A stretch of DNA of 11,123 nucleotides, from contig JAGLTA010000100.1 of assembly GCA_023135505.1 (NCBI GenBank), positions 1 to 11,123 on the forward strand. Reading direction: 5' to 3'. The position numbers and the translations under genes were made by a program. This document shows, one piece after another, positions 1-6,417 of the stretch. The notes under the pieces were generated by a model. The model saw only the letters and a list, made by a program, of their open reading frames with translations, was not told the origin of the DNA and searched no databases. This DNA is from Candidatus Parcubacteria bacterium (GTDB lineage Bacteria > Patescibacteriota > Patescibacteriia > JAACEG01). Each line of letters opens with the position of its first letter. Positions within the stretch are counted from its first letter, which is position 1.

Positions 1-491
1 GGTGGGATGAAAATCAAGACAAATCTCTAAATGAAATTAGAAAAATGGTTCGGGATTATTATAGAGCCGAAGAAGAAAAAAATAATTATTCGGCAATAGG
101 TTATCGTGGGGAAGAATATGATTATTTGGATTTTATTGGGAATTTAACAAGTAATGATTGGGAATGGGATATAGATCAAAATTGTCATGGACTAAGAGAA
201 GCTAAACAATGCGATTATCTTGACTGGCCGATTAGTTATGGTGGTTGCCGAGTTGCTGATAACTATAAATGTTATAATTGTGTTGTTAGTCTTAACGGAG
301 ATGTTAGCGCTTGTGAAAAAATAATTTTGGAAAATAAAAGCGCTGAAGATTTTTATAAAAATGGTTGTTATCATAGAGCGGCTACTGCTCTGGATAGAAA
401 AGGAATGAACGATAAAATTGATTTTTGCGATAAATTTAAAGGAGAATGGAAAGATTTTTATAAAGAAAAGTGTTTAAAATTGGCTAAATAA
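1..491 (+). CDS. Cys-rich protein, 3' end of a gene (5' end outside window)
   Basis: The frame is open from the first full codon at base 3 to TAA at 489-491, giving 162 visible residues, so the gene very likely starts upstream; the ATG at 45 is internal to this frame. I do not recognise a named family. Counting from that ATG, nine cysteines lie at 47, 56, 68, 76, 79, 90, 108, 128 and 143. The C-terminal half holds two similar units, each a Cys, a charged helix-like stretch, a DFYK motif (102-105 and 137-140) and a second Cys two to three residues later. Such spacing suggests helical hairpins pinned by disulfides, as expected of an exported protein, but the region that would carry a signal peptide or membrane anchor is not visible. 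Tyr, Asp and Lys are abundant. It ends 33 bases before the CTP synthase gene. Confidence is high that it is coding and low on function. Confidence 0.7.
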   Translation, partial: WDENQDKSLNEIRKMVRDYYRAEEEKNNYSAIGYRGEEYDYLDFIGNLTSNDWEWDIDQNCHGLREAKQCDYLDWPISYGGCRVADNYKCYNCVVSLNGDVSACEKIILENKSAEDFYKNGCYHRAATALDRKGMNDKIDFCDKFKGEWKDFYKEKCLKLAK

Positions 492-524
492 ACTATAGAA
501 AAATAATATCTAATTATCAACCTT

Positions 525-1325
525 ATGTCTCAAGAAAAAACAAAATACATTTTTATCGTCGGAGGAGTGATGTCTGGGGTAGGAAAGGGCATTACAACCG
601 CTTCGGTCGGGAAGGTCTTGCAGAGCAAGGGATTTTCTGTGACGGCAATGAAAATTGATCCGTATATAAATATTGACGCGGGGACGATGAATCCAACTGA
701 ACATGGAGAAGTTTTTGTGACTGATGATGGGATTGAGACCGATCAGGATATTGGAAACTATGAGAGATTTTTAAATGTTGATATTCTCTCTGATAATTAT
801 ATGACGACAGGAAAAGTTTATGAGTCAGTAATACATAGAGAAAGAAATTTAGAATACGATGGCAAGTGCGTTGAAGTTGTGCCGCATATTCCGTTGGAAG
901 TTATCAGGAGAATAAAAAAAGTTGCTAAAAACACAAAGGTGGATTTTGTTTTGATTGAAATTGGCGGAACAATTGGAGAATATCAAAATGTTTTATTTTT
1001 GGAAGCGGCGCGGATGTTGAAGTCAAAACAGCCGAAAGATATAATTGTTTTTATGGTCAGTTATCTTCCAATTCCAAATAAAATCGGCGAAATGAAAACA
1101 AAACCAACACAATATGCCGCGCGAACGCTTAATTCAGCTGGAATTCAAGCGGACTTTATAGTTTGCCGGAGTGAAGTTGCGCTTGATGAAGCAAGAAAGG
1201 AAAAAATTTCTATGTTCTGTAATATTGAAAAAGATAATGTTATTTCCGCGCCGGATATTGACTCAATTTATGATGTGCCAGTTAATTTTGATAAAGAAAA
1301 TTTAGCGCAGAAAATACTTTTATAA
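525..1325 (+). CDS. pyrG: CTP synthase, synthetase domain only (no glutaminase domain)
   Basis: CTP synthase makes CTP from UTP, ATP and an amino nitrogen in the cytosol, the last step of de novo pyrimidine nucleotide synthesis. This 266-residue protein covers only the N-terminal amidoligase domain; usual bacterial enzymes have about 530-550 residues with a C-terminal class I glutamine amidotransferase. Visible motifs are the P-loop GGVMSGVGKG (13-22, Lys21), MKIDPYIN (42-49, Lys43), the Mg-binding Asp75 after ETD and Glu145 in the IEIGG motif, KTKPTQ (191-196) and the CRS/FCN segments near 214-233. Catalytic residues for ATP and UTP therefore look intact. The protein ends in TAA where the interdomain linker would begin, and only 119 bases separate it from hydA, so the missing domain is not nearby in another frame. 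By inference it uses free ammonia or a separately encoded glutaminase. The loop after GGT reads IGEYQN instead of the usual VGDIES. No Shine-Dalgarno site precedes the ATG. Confidence 0.9.
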   Translation: MSQEKTKYIFIVGGVMSGVGKGITTASVGKVLQSKGFSVTAMKIDPYINIDAGTMNPTEHGEVFVTDDGIETDQDIGNYERFLNVDILSDNYMTTGKVYESVIHRERNLEYDGKCVEVVPHIPLEVIRRIKKVAKNTKVDFVLIEIGGTIGEYQNVLFLEAARMLKSKQPKDIIVFMVSYLPIPNKIGEMKTKPTQYAARTLNSAGIQADFIVCRSEVALDEARKEKISMFCNIEKDNVISAPDIDSIYDVPVNFDKENLAQKILL

Positions 1326-1444
1326 TACAAACAGGCGAGAGTGTCAAATTAAGAAAATAAAACTTTAAATTTGCAAATATGGAAAATAAAAAACCAAGTT
1401 TTTAGAGAATCATAAATTTTCGTTAATGGAAGTTTTAAAAAATT

Positions 1445-3205
1445 ATGGCGAAAAATAAAATTATCAATATAAAAATAAACAGTCAAGAGATTAAAGCGAA
1501 AGAAGGAGAGACAATTTTGGAAGCGGCTTATCGGCATGGAATTGAAATTCCGAGTTTATGCTTTCATCCGGATACGCCGGTAAAGGCAAATTGCCGAGTC
1601 TGCGTTGTGGAAATTAAAGGCAGAAAAGATCTGCCGACTGCCTGCTCAACTGAAGCCTGCGAAGGAATGGAAATAAAAACAGAATCCGCAAAAGTGAAAG
1701 CGGCGCGCAAGATGAACCTAGAACTTATTTTTGCCGAGCATATTGAAAAATGCCCGACCTGCCCGCTAAAATCAACCTGCAAATTATTATCATACGCGCG
1801 GAAATACAGATTAAAAATCAATCGCTTTAAAGACAGAAAAAGCAAAAGAAAAACTTATAAATTCGCCAATGCCGTGGAAATAGACGGAACACAATGCATT
1901 GATTGCCGAAATTGCATTGATGTCTGCGCCCAGCAAGGAGTTAATTTTTTAACCTTAAAAGACAGAGGGTGCGGCATAGAAGTTGTCCCAGTCAGCGATG
2001 GAAAACACGATTGCGTTTATTGCGGACAGTGTGCTGTCCATTGCCCTGTCACATCTGCTCAGGAACAGCTGCATTTTCAAGAAGTTGAAAAGATTTTAAA
2101 AGACAAAAAGGATAAAATTATTGTCGCTCAAATCGCGCCATCTATCCGATCATCAATAGGCGAAATTTTTAATTTGCCTTACGGAAAAATCGTAACTGGG
2201 CAGTTGGTCGCTTCACTGCGCGCTTTGGGCTTTGATTATGTTTTTGATGTTAATTTCGGCGCGGACATGACAACGATCGTAGAAGCAAATGAACTTATAG
2301 AAAGATTAGGAAAAAATCCGACCTCCGAAATCCGAAATTCGAAATTTGAAATACCAATGATGACATCTTGCTGTCCGGCGTGGGTGCGGTTTGTGGAATT
2401 TTATTATCCTGAATTTATTCCAAATTTAACAACATCGCGATCGCCGCATATTCATTCAGCCGGAATAATAAAAACTTATTGGGCGGAAAAGACAGAAGCG
2501 GAATTTAAAGACATTATAGTTGTTTCTATTATGCCGTGCACTGCCAAAAAGTTTGAATCCCAGCGGAAAGAGCTGAGAATAAAAAATAGAAATTTAGTAG
2601 ATTTCGTTTTGACAACGCGTGAACTCGGTTTTCTTTTAGAAAGAAACCGGATAAATTTGGCGAAAATAGAGCCGCAAAAAACTGATAATCCTTTGGGCGA
2701 GCATTCAGGCGCAGCGGCGATTTACGGAGCGAGCGGAGGCGTGATGGAATCAGCGTTAAGGACGGCTTGCGATTTATTAAATAAAAAAGAGTTTGGCTGC
2801 ATTGATTTTGCGGACGTGAGAGGCGCTGAAGGAATTAAAAAAGCGAATGTAAAAATCGGAAACAGAATTTTAAAAATTGCTGTCGCGAACGGATTAGGAA
2901 ACGCTAAAAAGTTGTTGGAAGAATTAAAGAAAAATCCTAAAGCGTTTGATTATATAGAAGTGATGGCATGCCCGGGAGGATGCATCGGCGGAGGCGGGCA
3001 GCCGATTCCGACAACGCCAAAACAGAGAGCTGAAAGAGCGAATGCTTTATACCAAATTGACAGAAGCAAAAAAATCCGCATGGCGCATAAAAATCCGCAA
3101 GTTAAAAAAGCGATGGATTGGCTTGATAAAAACGAAAAATTAAAGTATCAAATTCTACATACTAATTATAAAAAAGTTAAAAAACCAGAAGCGTTAAAAA
3201 AGTAA
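1445..3205 (+). CDS. hydA: [FeFe]-hydrogenase, monomeric, ferredoxin-type N-terminus
   Basis: This 586-residue cytosolic enzyme reversibly reduces protons to H2, usually with ferredoxin electrons. Its layout matches the modular Clostridium pasteurianum CpI type. A [2Fe-2S] domain has Cys39, 50, 53 and 67. A His-ligated [4Fe-4S] site has His99, Cys103, 106 and 112. Two [4Fe-4S] motifs follow (Cys151/154/157/161 and Cys190/193/196/200). The H-cluster domain carries TSCCPAW (307-313), MPCTAKK (363-369) and the ExMxCxxGC motif ending in GGGQP (505-520). Glu280 and Glu283 and Cys309 match the CpI proton path. The C-terminal part (about 525-575) corresponds to the fused small-subunit tail. All ligands are present, so it should be active if the HydE, HydF and HydG maturases exist elsewhere; none is in this window. 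About nine extra residues (293-302) precede TSCCPAW and are encoded by a tandem heptamer repeat. No NADH-binding subunit genes are adjacent. The prepilin gene begins two bases after its stop codon. Confidence 0.96.
   Translation: MAKNKIINIKINSQEIKAKEGETILEAAYRHGIEIPSLCFHPDTPVKANCRVCVVEIKGRKDLPTACSTEACEGMEIKTESAKVKAARKMNLELIFAEHIEKCPTCPLKSTCKLLSYARKYRLKINRFKDRKSKRKTYKFANAVEIDGTQCIDCRNCIDVCAQQGVNFLTLKDRGCGIEVVPVSDGKHDCVYCGQCAVHCPVTSAQEQLHFQEVEKILKDKKDKIIVAQIAPSIRSSIGEIFNLPYGKIVTGQLVASLRALGFDYVFDVNFGADMTTIVEANELIERLGKNPTSEIRNSKFEIPMMTSCCPAWVRFVEFYYPEFIPNLTTSRSPHIHSAGIIKTYWAEKTEAEFKDIIVVSIMPCTAKKFESQRKELRIKNRNLVDFVLTTRELGFLLERNRINLAKIEPQKTDNPLGEHSGAAAIYGASGGVMESALRTACDLLNKKEFGCIDFADVRGAEGIKKANVKIGNRILKIAVANGLGNAKKLLEELKKNPKAFDYIEVMACPGGCIGGGGQPIPTTPKQRAERANALYQIDRSKKIRMAHKNPQVKKAMDWLDKNEKLKYQILHTNYKKVKKPEALKK
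2317..2351 (+). repeat. Tandem heptanucleotide repeat inside hydA
   Basis: Five consecutive 7-base units read TCCGACC, TCCGAAA, TCCGAAA, TTCGAAA and TTTGAAA, consensus TYCGAAA. Thirty-five bases hold the run without interrupting the reading frame. They encode about residues 291-302 of the hydrogenase, just before the H-cluster motif TSCCPAW. From my memory of CpI, roughly nine residues there have no counterpart, so the repeat coincides with a lineage-specific loop insertion. I saw no second copy in the window. Confidence 0.8.
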
Positions 3206-3207
3206 AA

Positions 3208-3840
3208 ATGAAAAATGAAAAACAACAATTAAAAAATAAAAATTATAATTTCAATCAAAAAGGGTTCACTTTTATTGAAGTTTTTATATCTATAGCTATC
3301 GCGTTAATGATGGTTTCCACCGTGGCCGCTTTTATTATTTATGGAAGCAGGGCAAATCTGTTCGGATCTGAACAGGATATGGCTGTTAAGAACGCGAGGA
3401 AAGCCGGAAATGAAATAATAAAAGAGATTCGCGAAGCCGCGCAAGGCGGCAATGGAGATTATTTATTGGATTTAGTTGAAGAGCAGAATTTTAGTTTCTA
3501 CGGCAATATTGACGATGACGACTATGTAGAAAAAATAAGATATTTTTTAGACGATTATGTTTTAAAGAAAGAAGTTATTAAGCCGTCCGGGGATCCATTG
3601 GAATATTCAGCCGCTAACACAACAACATCAACAGTGGCGCTTCATATCAATAACCAGACAGAGGCGATTTTTACATATTATGACACTGGCAACAATTTAA
3701 TCAGCGATCCGATAAGTAACAAAAGCGACATCAGATTAGTTCATATTTCTCTAAAGGTCAATGTTGATCCGAATAAAGCGCCGCAGGATTATTATGTTGA
3801 GATCGAAGCGCATATTAGGAATTTGAAAGATAATTTGTAG
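3208..3840 (+). CDS. Type IV prepilin-like protein (PilW/GspJ-like minor pilin)
   Basis: The 210-residue protein has a class III prepilin signal: a Lys-rich leader of 19 residues ending in KG, then FTFIEV with Phe20 as the likely methylated +1 residue and Glu24 at the +5 position needed for subunit assembly. A hydrophobic helix follows to about residue 45. Prepilin peptidase would cut between Gly19 and Phe20 at the inner face of the membrane. The rest is a globular domain with a helix rich in charged residues (60-80) and beta-like segments, ending in a stretch (about 180-205) reminiscent of GspJ/PilW minor pilins. The start lies two bases after the hydA stop; a second ATG in frame at 3217 would shorten the leader to 16 residues. 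No ribosome binding site is visible. The pilC gene 125 bases downstream supports a pilus or pseudopilus role; the exact class of minor pilin is uncertain. Confidence 0.85.
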   Translation: MKNEKQQLKNKNYNFNQKGFTFIEVFISIAIALMMVSTVAAFIIYGSRANLFGSEQDMAVKNARKAGNEIIKEIREAAQGGNGDYLLDLVEEQNFSFYGNIDDDDYVEKIRYFLDDYVLKKEVIKPSGDPLEYSAANTTTSTVALHINNQTEAIFTYYDTGNNLISDPISNKSDIRLVHISLKVNVDPNKAPQDYYVEIEAHIRNLKDNL

Positions 3841-3854
3841 AAAAAATATTTTAA

Positions 3855-3860
3855 TATAAT
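3855..3860 (+). promoter_or_regulatory. Possible -10 element upstream of pilC
   Basis: A perfect TATAAT hexamer lies between the prepilin and pilC genes, about 105 bases before the pilC start. No convincing -35 hexamer sits at 16-18 bases upstream, and the region is AT-rich, so chance occurrence is quite possible. The 12-base palindrome ATTCATATGAAT follows at 3874-3885. Confidence 0.2.
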
Positions 3861-3870
3861 TTTTTATGAT

Positions 3871-3957
3871 ATGATTCATATGAATATAGAAGAAATTTTA
3901 AATTTGCCTTTTTCAGTCCTAACCGCGGCTCAATCCTTTAATAGCGTTGAGATATAA
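3871..3957 (+). CDS. Possible 28-residue micro-ORF between prepilin and pilC
   Basis: An ATG at 3871 (with a second in-frame ATG at 3880) opens a frame of 28 codons ending in TAA, eight bases before the pilC start. The peptide would contain EEILNLPFSVLTAAQSF, moderately hydrophobic with an acidic start. There is no ribosome binding site, but most genes here lack one. It could be a leader peptide, a decayed gene end or chance. I do not recognise it. Confidence 0.2.
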   Translation: MIHMNIEEILNLPFSVLTAAQSFNSVEI

Positions 3958-3965
3958 ATAATTTT

Positions 3966-5039
3966 ATGCTACAGTCTCTAAATAACTACATAGTTCGTTT
4001 TCAGAGAATTCCGCTATCGGAGAAGCTGTTTTTTATTCAGCATCTTCGGGTAATGATGAAGGCAGGAGTGCCCTTGGCAAGAGCTTTGTCAACCCTGTCT
4101 TTACAGAGCAGCAATAAAAAATTTCAGCTGATTTTAACGGACTTAAAAAAAAACATTGAAAAAGGCAGCGGTTTTGCTGAAAGCTTAAAGAAGCACAGCA
4201 AGATATTCGGCGAACTTTTTATAAATATAATTGAAGCAGGGGAAATTAGCGGAAAACTTGAGGACGCCTTAGAGCAACTTTTTATCCAAACAAAAAAGGA
4301 TTATGAAATACGATCCAAGGTTAAAGGAGCAATGATCTATCCGATAATAATTGTTTTAGCGATGATAGGCATAGGAGGGCTGATGATTATTTTTATTATT
4401 CCGAAAATAACGCAGATTTTTCAAGCTTCGGGTGTGGCGCTTCCTATGCCGACAAAAATTTTAATAGGTATCAGCGATTTTATTTCAGCTCATAAAATTT
4501 TAACGCCATTTGTTATTTTAATATTGACATGCGGATTTTTTGCCGCGATTAGGACTAAAAAAGGCAAATTGTATTTTCATATAGTTTTATTGCGTCTGCC
4601 GATTTTAAATAAGATTATTAAAAAAATAAATTTATCCCGTTTTTGCAGAACTTTGCATTCTATGTTAATGACAGACATACCGATAATGGACAGTTTAAAA
4701 ATAACATCAAATGTTTTAGGTAATGTTATTTATAAGCAGATTATTATAGAGGCGTCCGAGAAAGTCGTAAAAGGCATTAATATAGCCGATACCCTTAAAA
4801 AAGATCCGCGCATATTTCCTCCCATTGTAACCGAAATGATAACTGTCGGCGAAGAGACTGGAAGTTTAGACAATGTTTTAGAAGAGATGGCTGAATTTTA
4901 CGAGGAAGAAGTTGACCAGACAATGAAAAACCTCCCGGCAATTATTGAACCAGTTTTAATTTTAATTTTAGGCGTCGGAGTAGCCGGAATGGCGCTGGCG
5001 GTTATTATGCCGATGTATTCGTTGACAGAGACGATATAA
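3966..5039 (+). CDS. pilC: Type IV pilus / type II secretion inner-membrane platform protein
   Basis: PilC/GspF proteins form the inner-membrane platform that couples the cytoplasmic PilB/PilT-type ATPases to pilin assembly or removal. The 357-residue protein has two T2SSF repeats, about 22-145 and 225-349. Each holds the family signature: AGEISGKL (91-98) in the first and VGEETGSLD (294-302) in the second. Membrane segments are expected near 124-147, 180-196 and 328-348. Canonical PilC has about 400 residues; this one is short because the N-terminal extension before the first repeat is only about 20 residues. The start at 3966 is supported by the conserved FFIQHLRVMMKAGVPL stretch following soon after; no ribosome binding site is visible. 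The prepilin gene upstream supports a pilus function. The ATPases, PilM/N/O and prepilin peptidase are not in the window. Confidence 0.93.
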   Translation: MLQSLNNYIVRFQRIPLSEKLFFIQHLRVMMKAGVPLARALSTLSLQSSNKKFQLILTDLKKNIEKGSGFAESLKKHSKIFGELFINIIEAGEISGKLEDALEQLFIQTKKDYEIRSKVKGAMIYPIIIVLAMIGIGGLMIIFIIPKITQIFQASGVALPMPTKILIGISDFISAHKILTPFVILILTCGFFAAIRTKKGKLYFHIVLLRLPILNKIIKKINLSRFCRTLHSMLMTDIPIMDSLKITSNVLGNVIYKQIIIEASEKVVKGINIADTLKKDPRIFPPIVTEMITVGEETGSLDNVLEEMAEFYEEEVDQTMKNLPAIIEPVLILILGVGVAGMALAVIMPMYSLTETI

Positions 5040-5070
5040 TATTTTATTACTTATTATTTATTTTAATTTT

Positions 5071-6009
5071 ATGCTAAAAATAAACATTCCTTTATCAGTG
5101 CCGAAAGGCAAAGAAAAAGAATATGAAAAAAATTTTAGATTAGCCACCAATGGCACTGGGCGGCTGATGATGTTTGCCGGGGATCAAAAAGTTGAGCATC
5201 TTAACGATGATTTCGTAGGCAGGAATATTCCAGCAGAAGTTGCTGATCCAGAACACTATTTTAAAATAGCAAGCAAGGCGTATATCGGCGTTTTTGCCGC
5301 GCAGCTTGGCTTAATCGCAAAATACGGGCGTGATTATCAACAAATCCCGTATCTGATTAAAGCGAATTCAAAAACGCATCTATTAAAAAAAGAACACAAA
5401 GACCCTTTTGGAAATATATGGCTGGATTTTGAAAAAATTATAGAATTTAAAAAACAGGCAAAATTAAATATTCTCGGAGTCGGCTATACGATTTATATTG
5501 GGAGCTGGTATGAGTCTGAGATGTTTAATCAGGCGGCAAATCTTATTTACGAAGCGCATAAAGAAGGAATGATAGCAGTGATTTGGATATATCTGCGCGG
5601 CAAAGCGGTTAAAGATGAATATGATCTGCATTTAATAGCAGGAGGCGCGGGAACCACTGTCTGCCTTGGCGCTGATTTTGTTAAAATAAATTATCCATAC
5701 GGGCGAAACGGAAGCGCGAAAGCAAGCGAAAAATTCAAAGAAGCTGTTGTTGCCGCAGGCAGAACAGGCGTAATATGCGTTGGAGGAAGCAAAAAAGACC
5801 CAAAGCGCTTTTTGCAGAGTTTATATAACCAGATTCATATTAGCGGGACAAAAGGCGCGGCGATCGGTCGGAATATTTACCAGCGAAGATTAGACGAATC
5901 TGTCAGAATGGCAAACGCTATCTCCGCCGTAGTATTGTATGACTATACAGTGGAAGAAGCATATAAAATATTTTTAGGCGAGATTGAATTAAGAGAGGCA
6001 AAAAAGTAG
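5071..6009 (+). CDS. Archaeal-type class I fructose-bisphosphate aldolase (DhnA/FbaB family)
   Basis: Class I aldolases of this family cleave fructose 1,6-bisphosphate to glyceraldehyde 3-phosphate and dihydroxyacetone phosphate through a lysine Schiff base, in glycolysis or gluconeogenesis. In this 312-residue TIM-barrel protein the key residues appear in the expected order: Asp38 in AGDQKVEH, Tyr174 in WIYLRG as the likely acid/base residue, Lys205 in GADFVKINYPY as the Schiff-base lysine, and phosphate-binding glycines in VGGSKKD (237-243) and GAAIGRNIYQ (262-271). Two paralogous activities, 2-amino-3,7-dideoxy-threo-hept-6-ulosonate synthase and LsrF-type thiolase, share this fold, so the substrate is inferred; the WIYLRG and C-terminal phosphate motifs favour aldolase. 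The gene starts 31 bases after pilC with no ribosome binding site. No terminator is visible between it and the promoter at 6016. Confidence 0.85.
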   Translation: MLKINIPLSVPKGKEKEYEKNFRLATNGTGRLMMFAGDQKVEHLNDDFVGRNIPAEVADPEHYFKIASKAYIGVFAAQLGLIAKYGRDYQQIPYLIKANSKTHLLKKEHKDPFGNIWLDFEKIIEFKKQAKLNILGVGYTIYIGSWYESEMFNQAANLIYEAHKEGMIAVIWIYLRGKAVKDEYDLHLIAGGAGTTVCLGADFVKINYPYGRNGSAKASEKFKEAVVAAGRTGVICVGGSKKDPKRFLQSLYNQIHISGTKGAAIGRNIYQRRLDESVRMANAISAVVLYDYTVEEAYKIFLGEIELREAKK

Positions 6010-6015
6010 AAACTA

Positions 6016-6044
6016 TTGCATTTTTTTTAAAAATATGCTATTAT
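6016..6044 (+). promoter_or_regulatory. Strong sigma70-type promoter with extended -10
   Basis: A -35 hexamer TTGCAT (6016-6021) and a -10 hexamer TATTAT (6039-6044) are separated by exactly 17 bases. A TG dinucleotide one base before the -10 (6036-6037) makes it an extended -10 promoter. Transcription would start near 6051, immediately before a hairpin, and lead into the 90-residue membrane protein gene. This is the best promoter in the window. Confidence 0.75.
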
Positions 6045-6051
6045 TTTTTAA

Positions 6052-6070
6052 TCTCCGCAAAGCGCGGAGA
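6052..6070 (+). promoter_or_regulatory. Hairpin at the 5' end of the leader
   Basis: The arms TCTCCGC (6052-6058) and GCGGAGA (6064-6070) form a perfect 7-base-pair, GC-rich stem around the loop AAAGC. It would lie within the first bases of the transcript, a position where hairpins protect bacterial mRNA from 5'-end-dependent decay. It is not followed by a U tract, so it is not a terminator. About 67 leader bases separate it from the start codon. Confidence 0.6.
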
Positions 6071-6125
6071 GTGTTCTTTCGTAGTATTTTTTCGCATTTG
6101 TTGCGGGAATAACAAAAAATAAAAA

Positions 6126-6131
6126 AAGGAG
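6126..6131 (+). promoter_or_regulatory. Strong Shine-Dalgarno site
   Basis: AAGGAG sits six bases before the ATG at 6138, close to ideal spacing, and fixes that start. It is the only clear ribosome binding site before any gene in this window. Confidence 0.85.
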
Positions 6132-6137
6132 ACTAAA

Positions 6138-6410
6138 ATGGAGAAAGTTCTTTCAGCTATTTTTGCGGTTGCAGGATTCATTGCCGGCAGTTTTGGTATT
6201 TTATGCCATTTCTCTAATGAGGTGGCAAAAGAAAAATTAAGAGGAAACGCTCCGCTGCCAGCGGAACTAAAACTTGATCCGCTGATGTTAGATTCAGATT
6301 GGCTGATCGGCATTCTTCTTATAGGAGGTTTATTTTTAATTATAATCGCTGGCATCATAGATGTAGGTGGTTATAAAGGATGGAAAAGTAAACTCAAAGA
6401 ATTAGTTTAA
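6138..6410 (+). CDS. Small membrane protein with two transmembrane segments, unknown function
   Basis: I do not recognise this 90-residue protein. Residues 4-24 form a hydrophobic, Gly/Ala-rich helix. Residues 25-54 form a charged loop with a Pro-rich centre (NAPLPAELKLDP, 37-48). Residues 55-75 form a second helix of Leu, Ile and Gly. A short basic tail (Lys80, 83, 85, 87) follows. The positive tail suggests a hairpin with both ends in the cytoplasm and the loop outside. One cysteine (Cys23) lies at the end of the first helix. It is a single-gene transcription unit with its own strong promoter, leader hairpin, strong ribosome binding site and terminator, which points to high or independent expression. 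It has no obvious link to its neighbours. The overlapping frame on the opposite strand (6041-6358) has no such signals. Confidence 0.8.
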   Translation: MEKVLSAIFAVAGFIAGSFGILCHFSNEVAKEKLRGNAPLPAELKLDPLMLDSDWLIGILLIGGLFLIIIAGIIDVGGYKGWKSKLKELV

Positions 6411-6417
6411 TTTTAAC

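Noticed and set aside
510..704. Open frame on the - strand over the start of the CTP synthase gene
   Set aside because: It lies opposite strongly conserved PyrG motifs and encodes nothing recognisable.
1326..1444. Frameshifted remainder of CTP synthase after the stop
   Set aside because: Only 119 bases are available, none of the three frames shows glutaminase motifs, and hydA begins straight after; the domain is absent rather than shifted.
1326..1444. Promoter for hydA
   Set aside because: AT-rich hexamers occur, for example TTGCAA near 1370, but none pairs with a -10 at 16-18 bases.
1564..1845. Open frame on the - strand inside hydA
   Set aside because: It is antisense to the iron-sulfur ligand region of hydA, whose cysteine spacing proves the + frame.
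3874..3885. Palindrome ATTCATATGAAT as a transcription factor operator
   Set aside because: It is a single short AT-rich palindrome not placed against a convincing promoter; it is mentioned only as part of the intergenic finding.
6041..6358. Open frame on the - strand (105 residues) over the small membrane protein gene
   Set aside because: The + strand frame has promoter, ribosome binding site, two clean membrane helices and terminator; the - frame has none and is low complexity.
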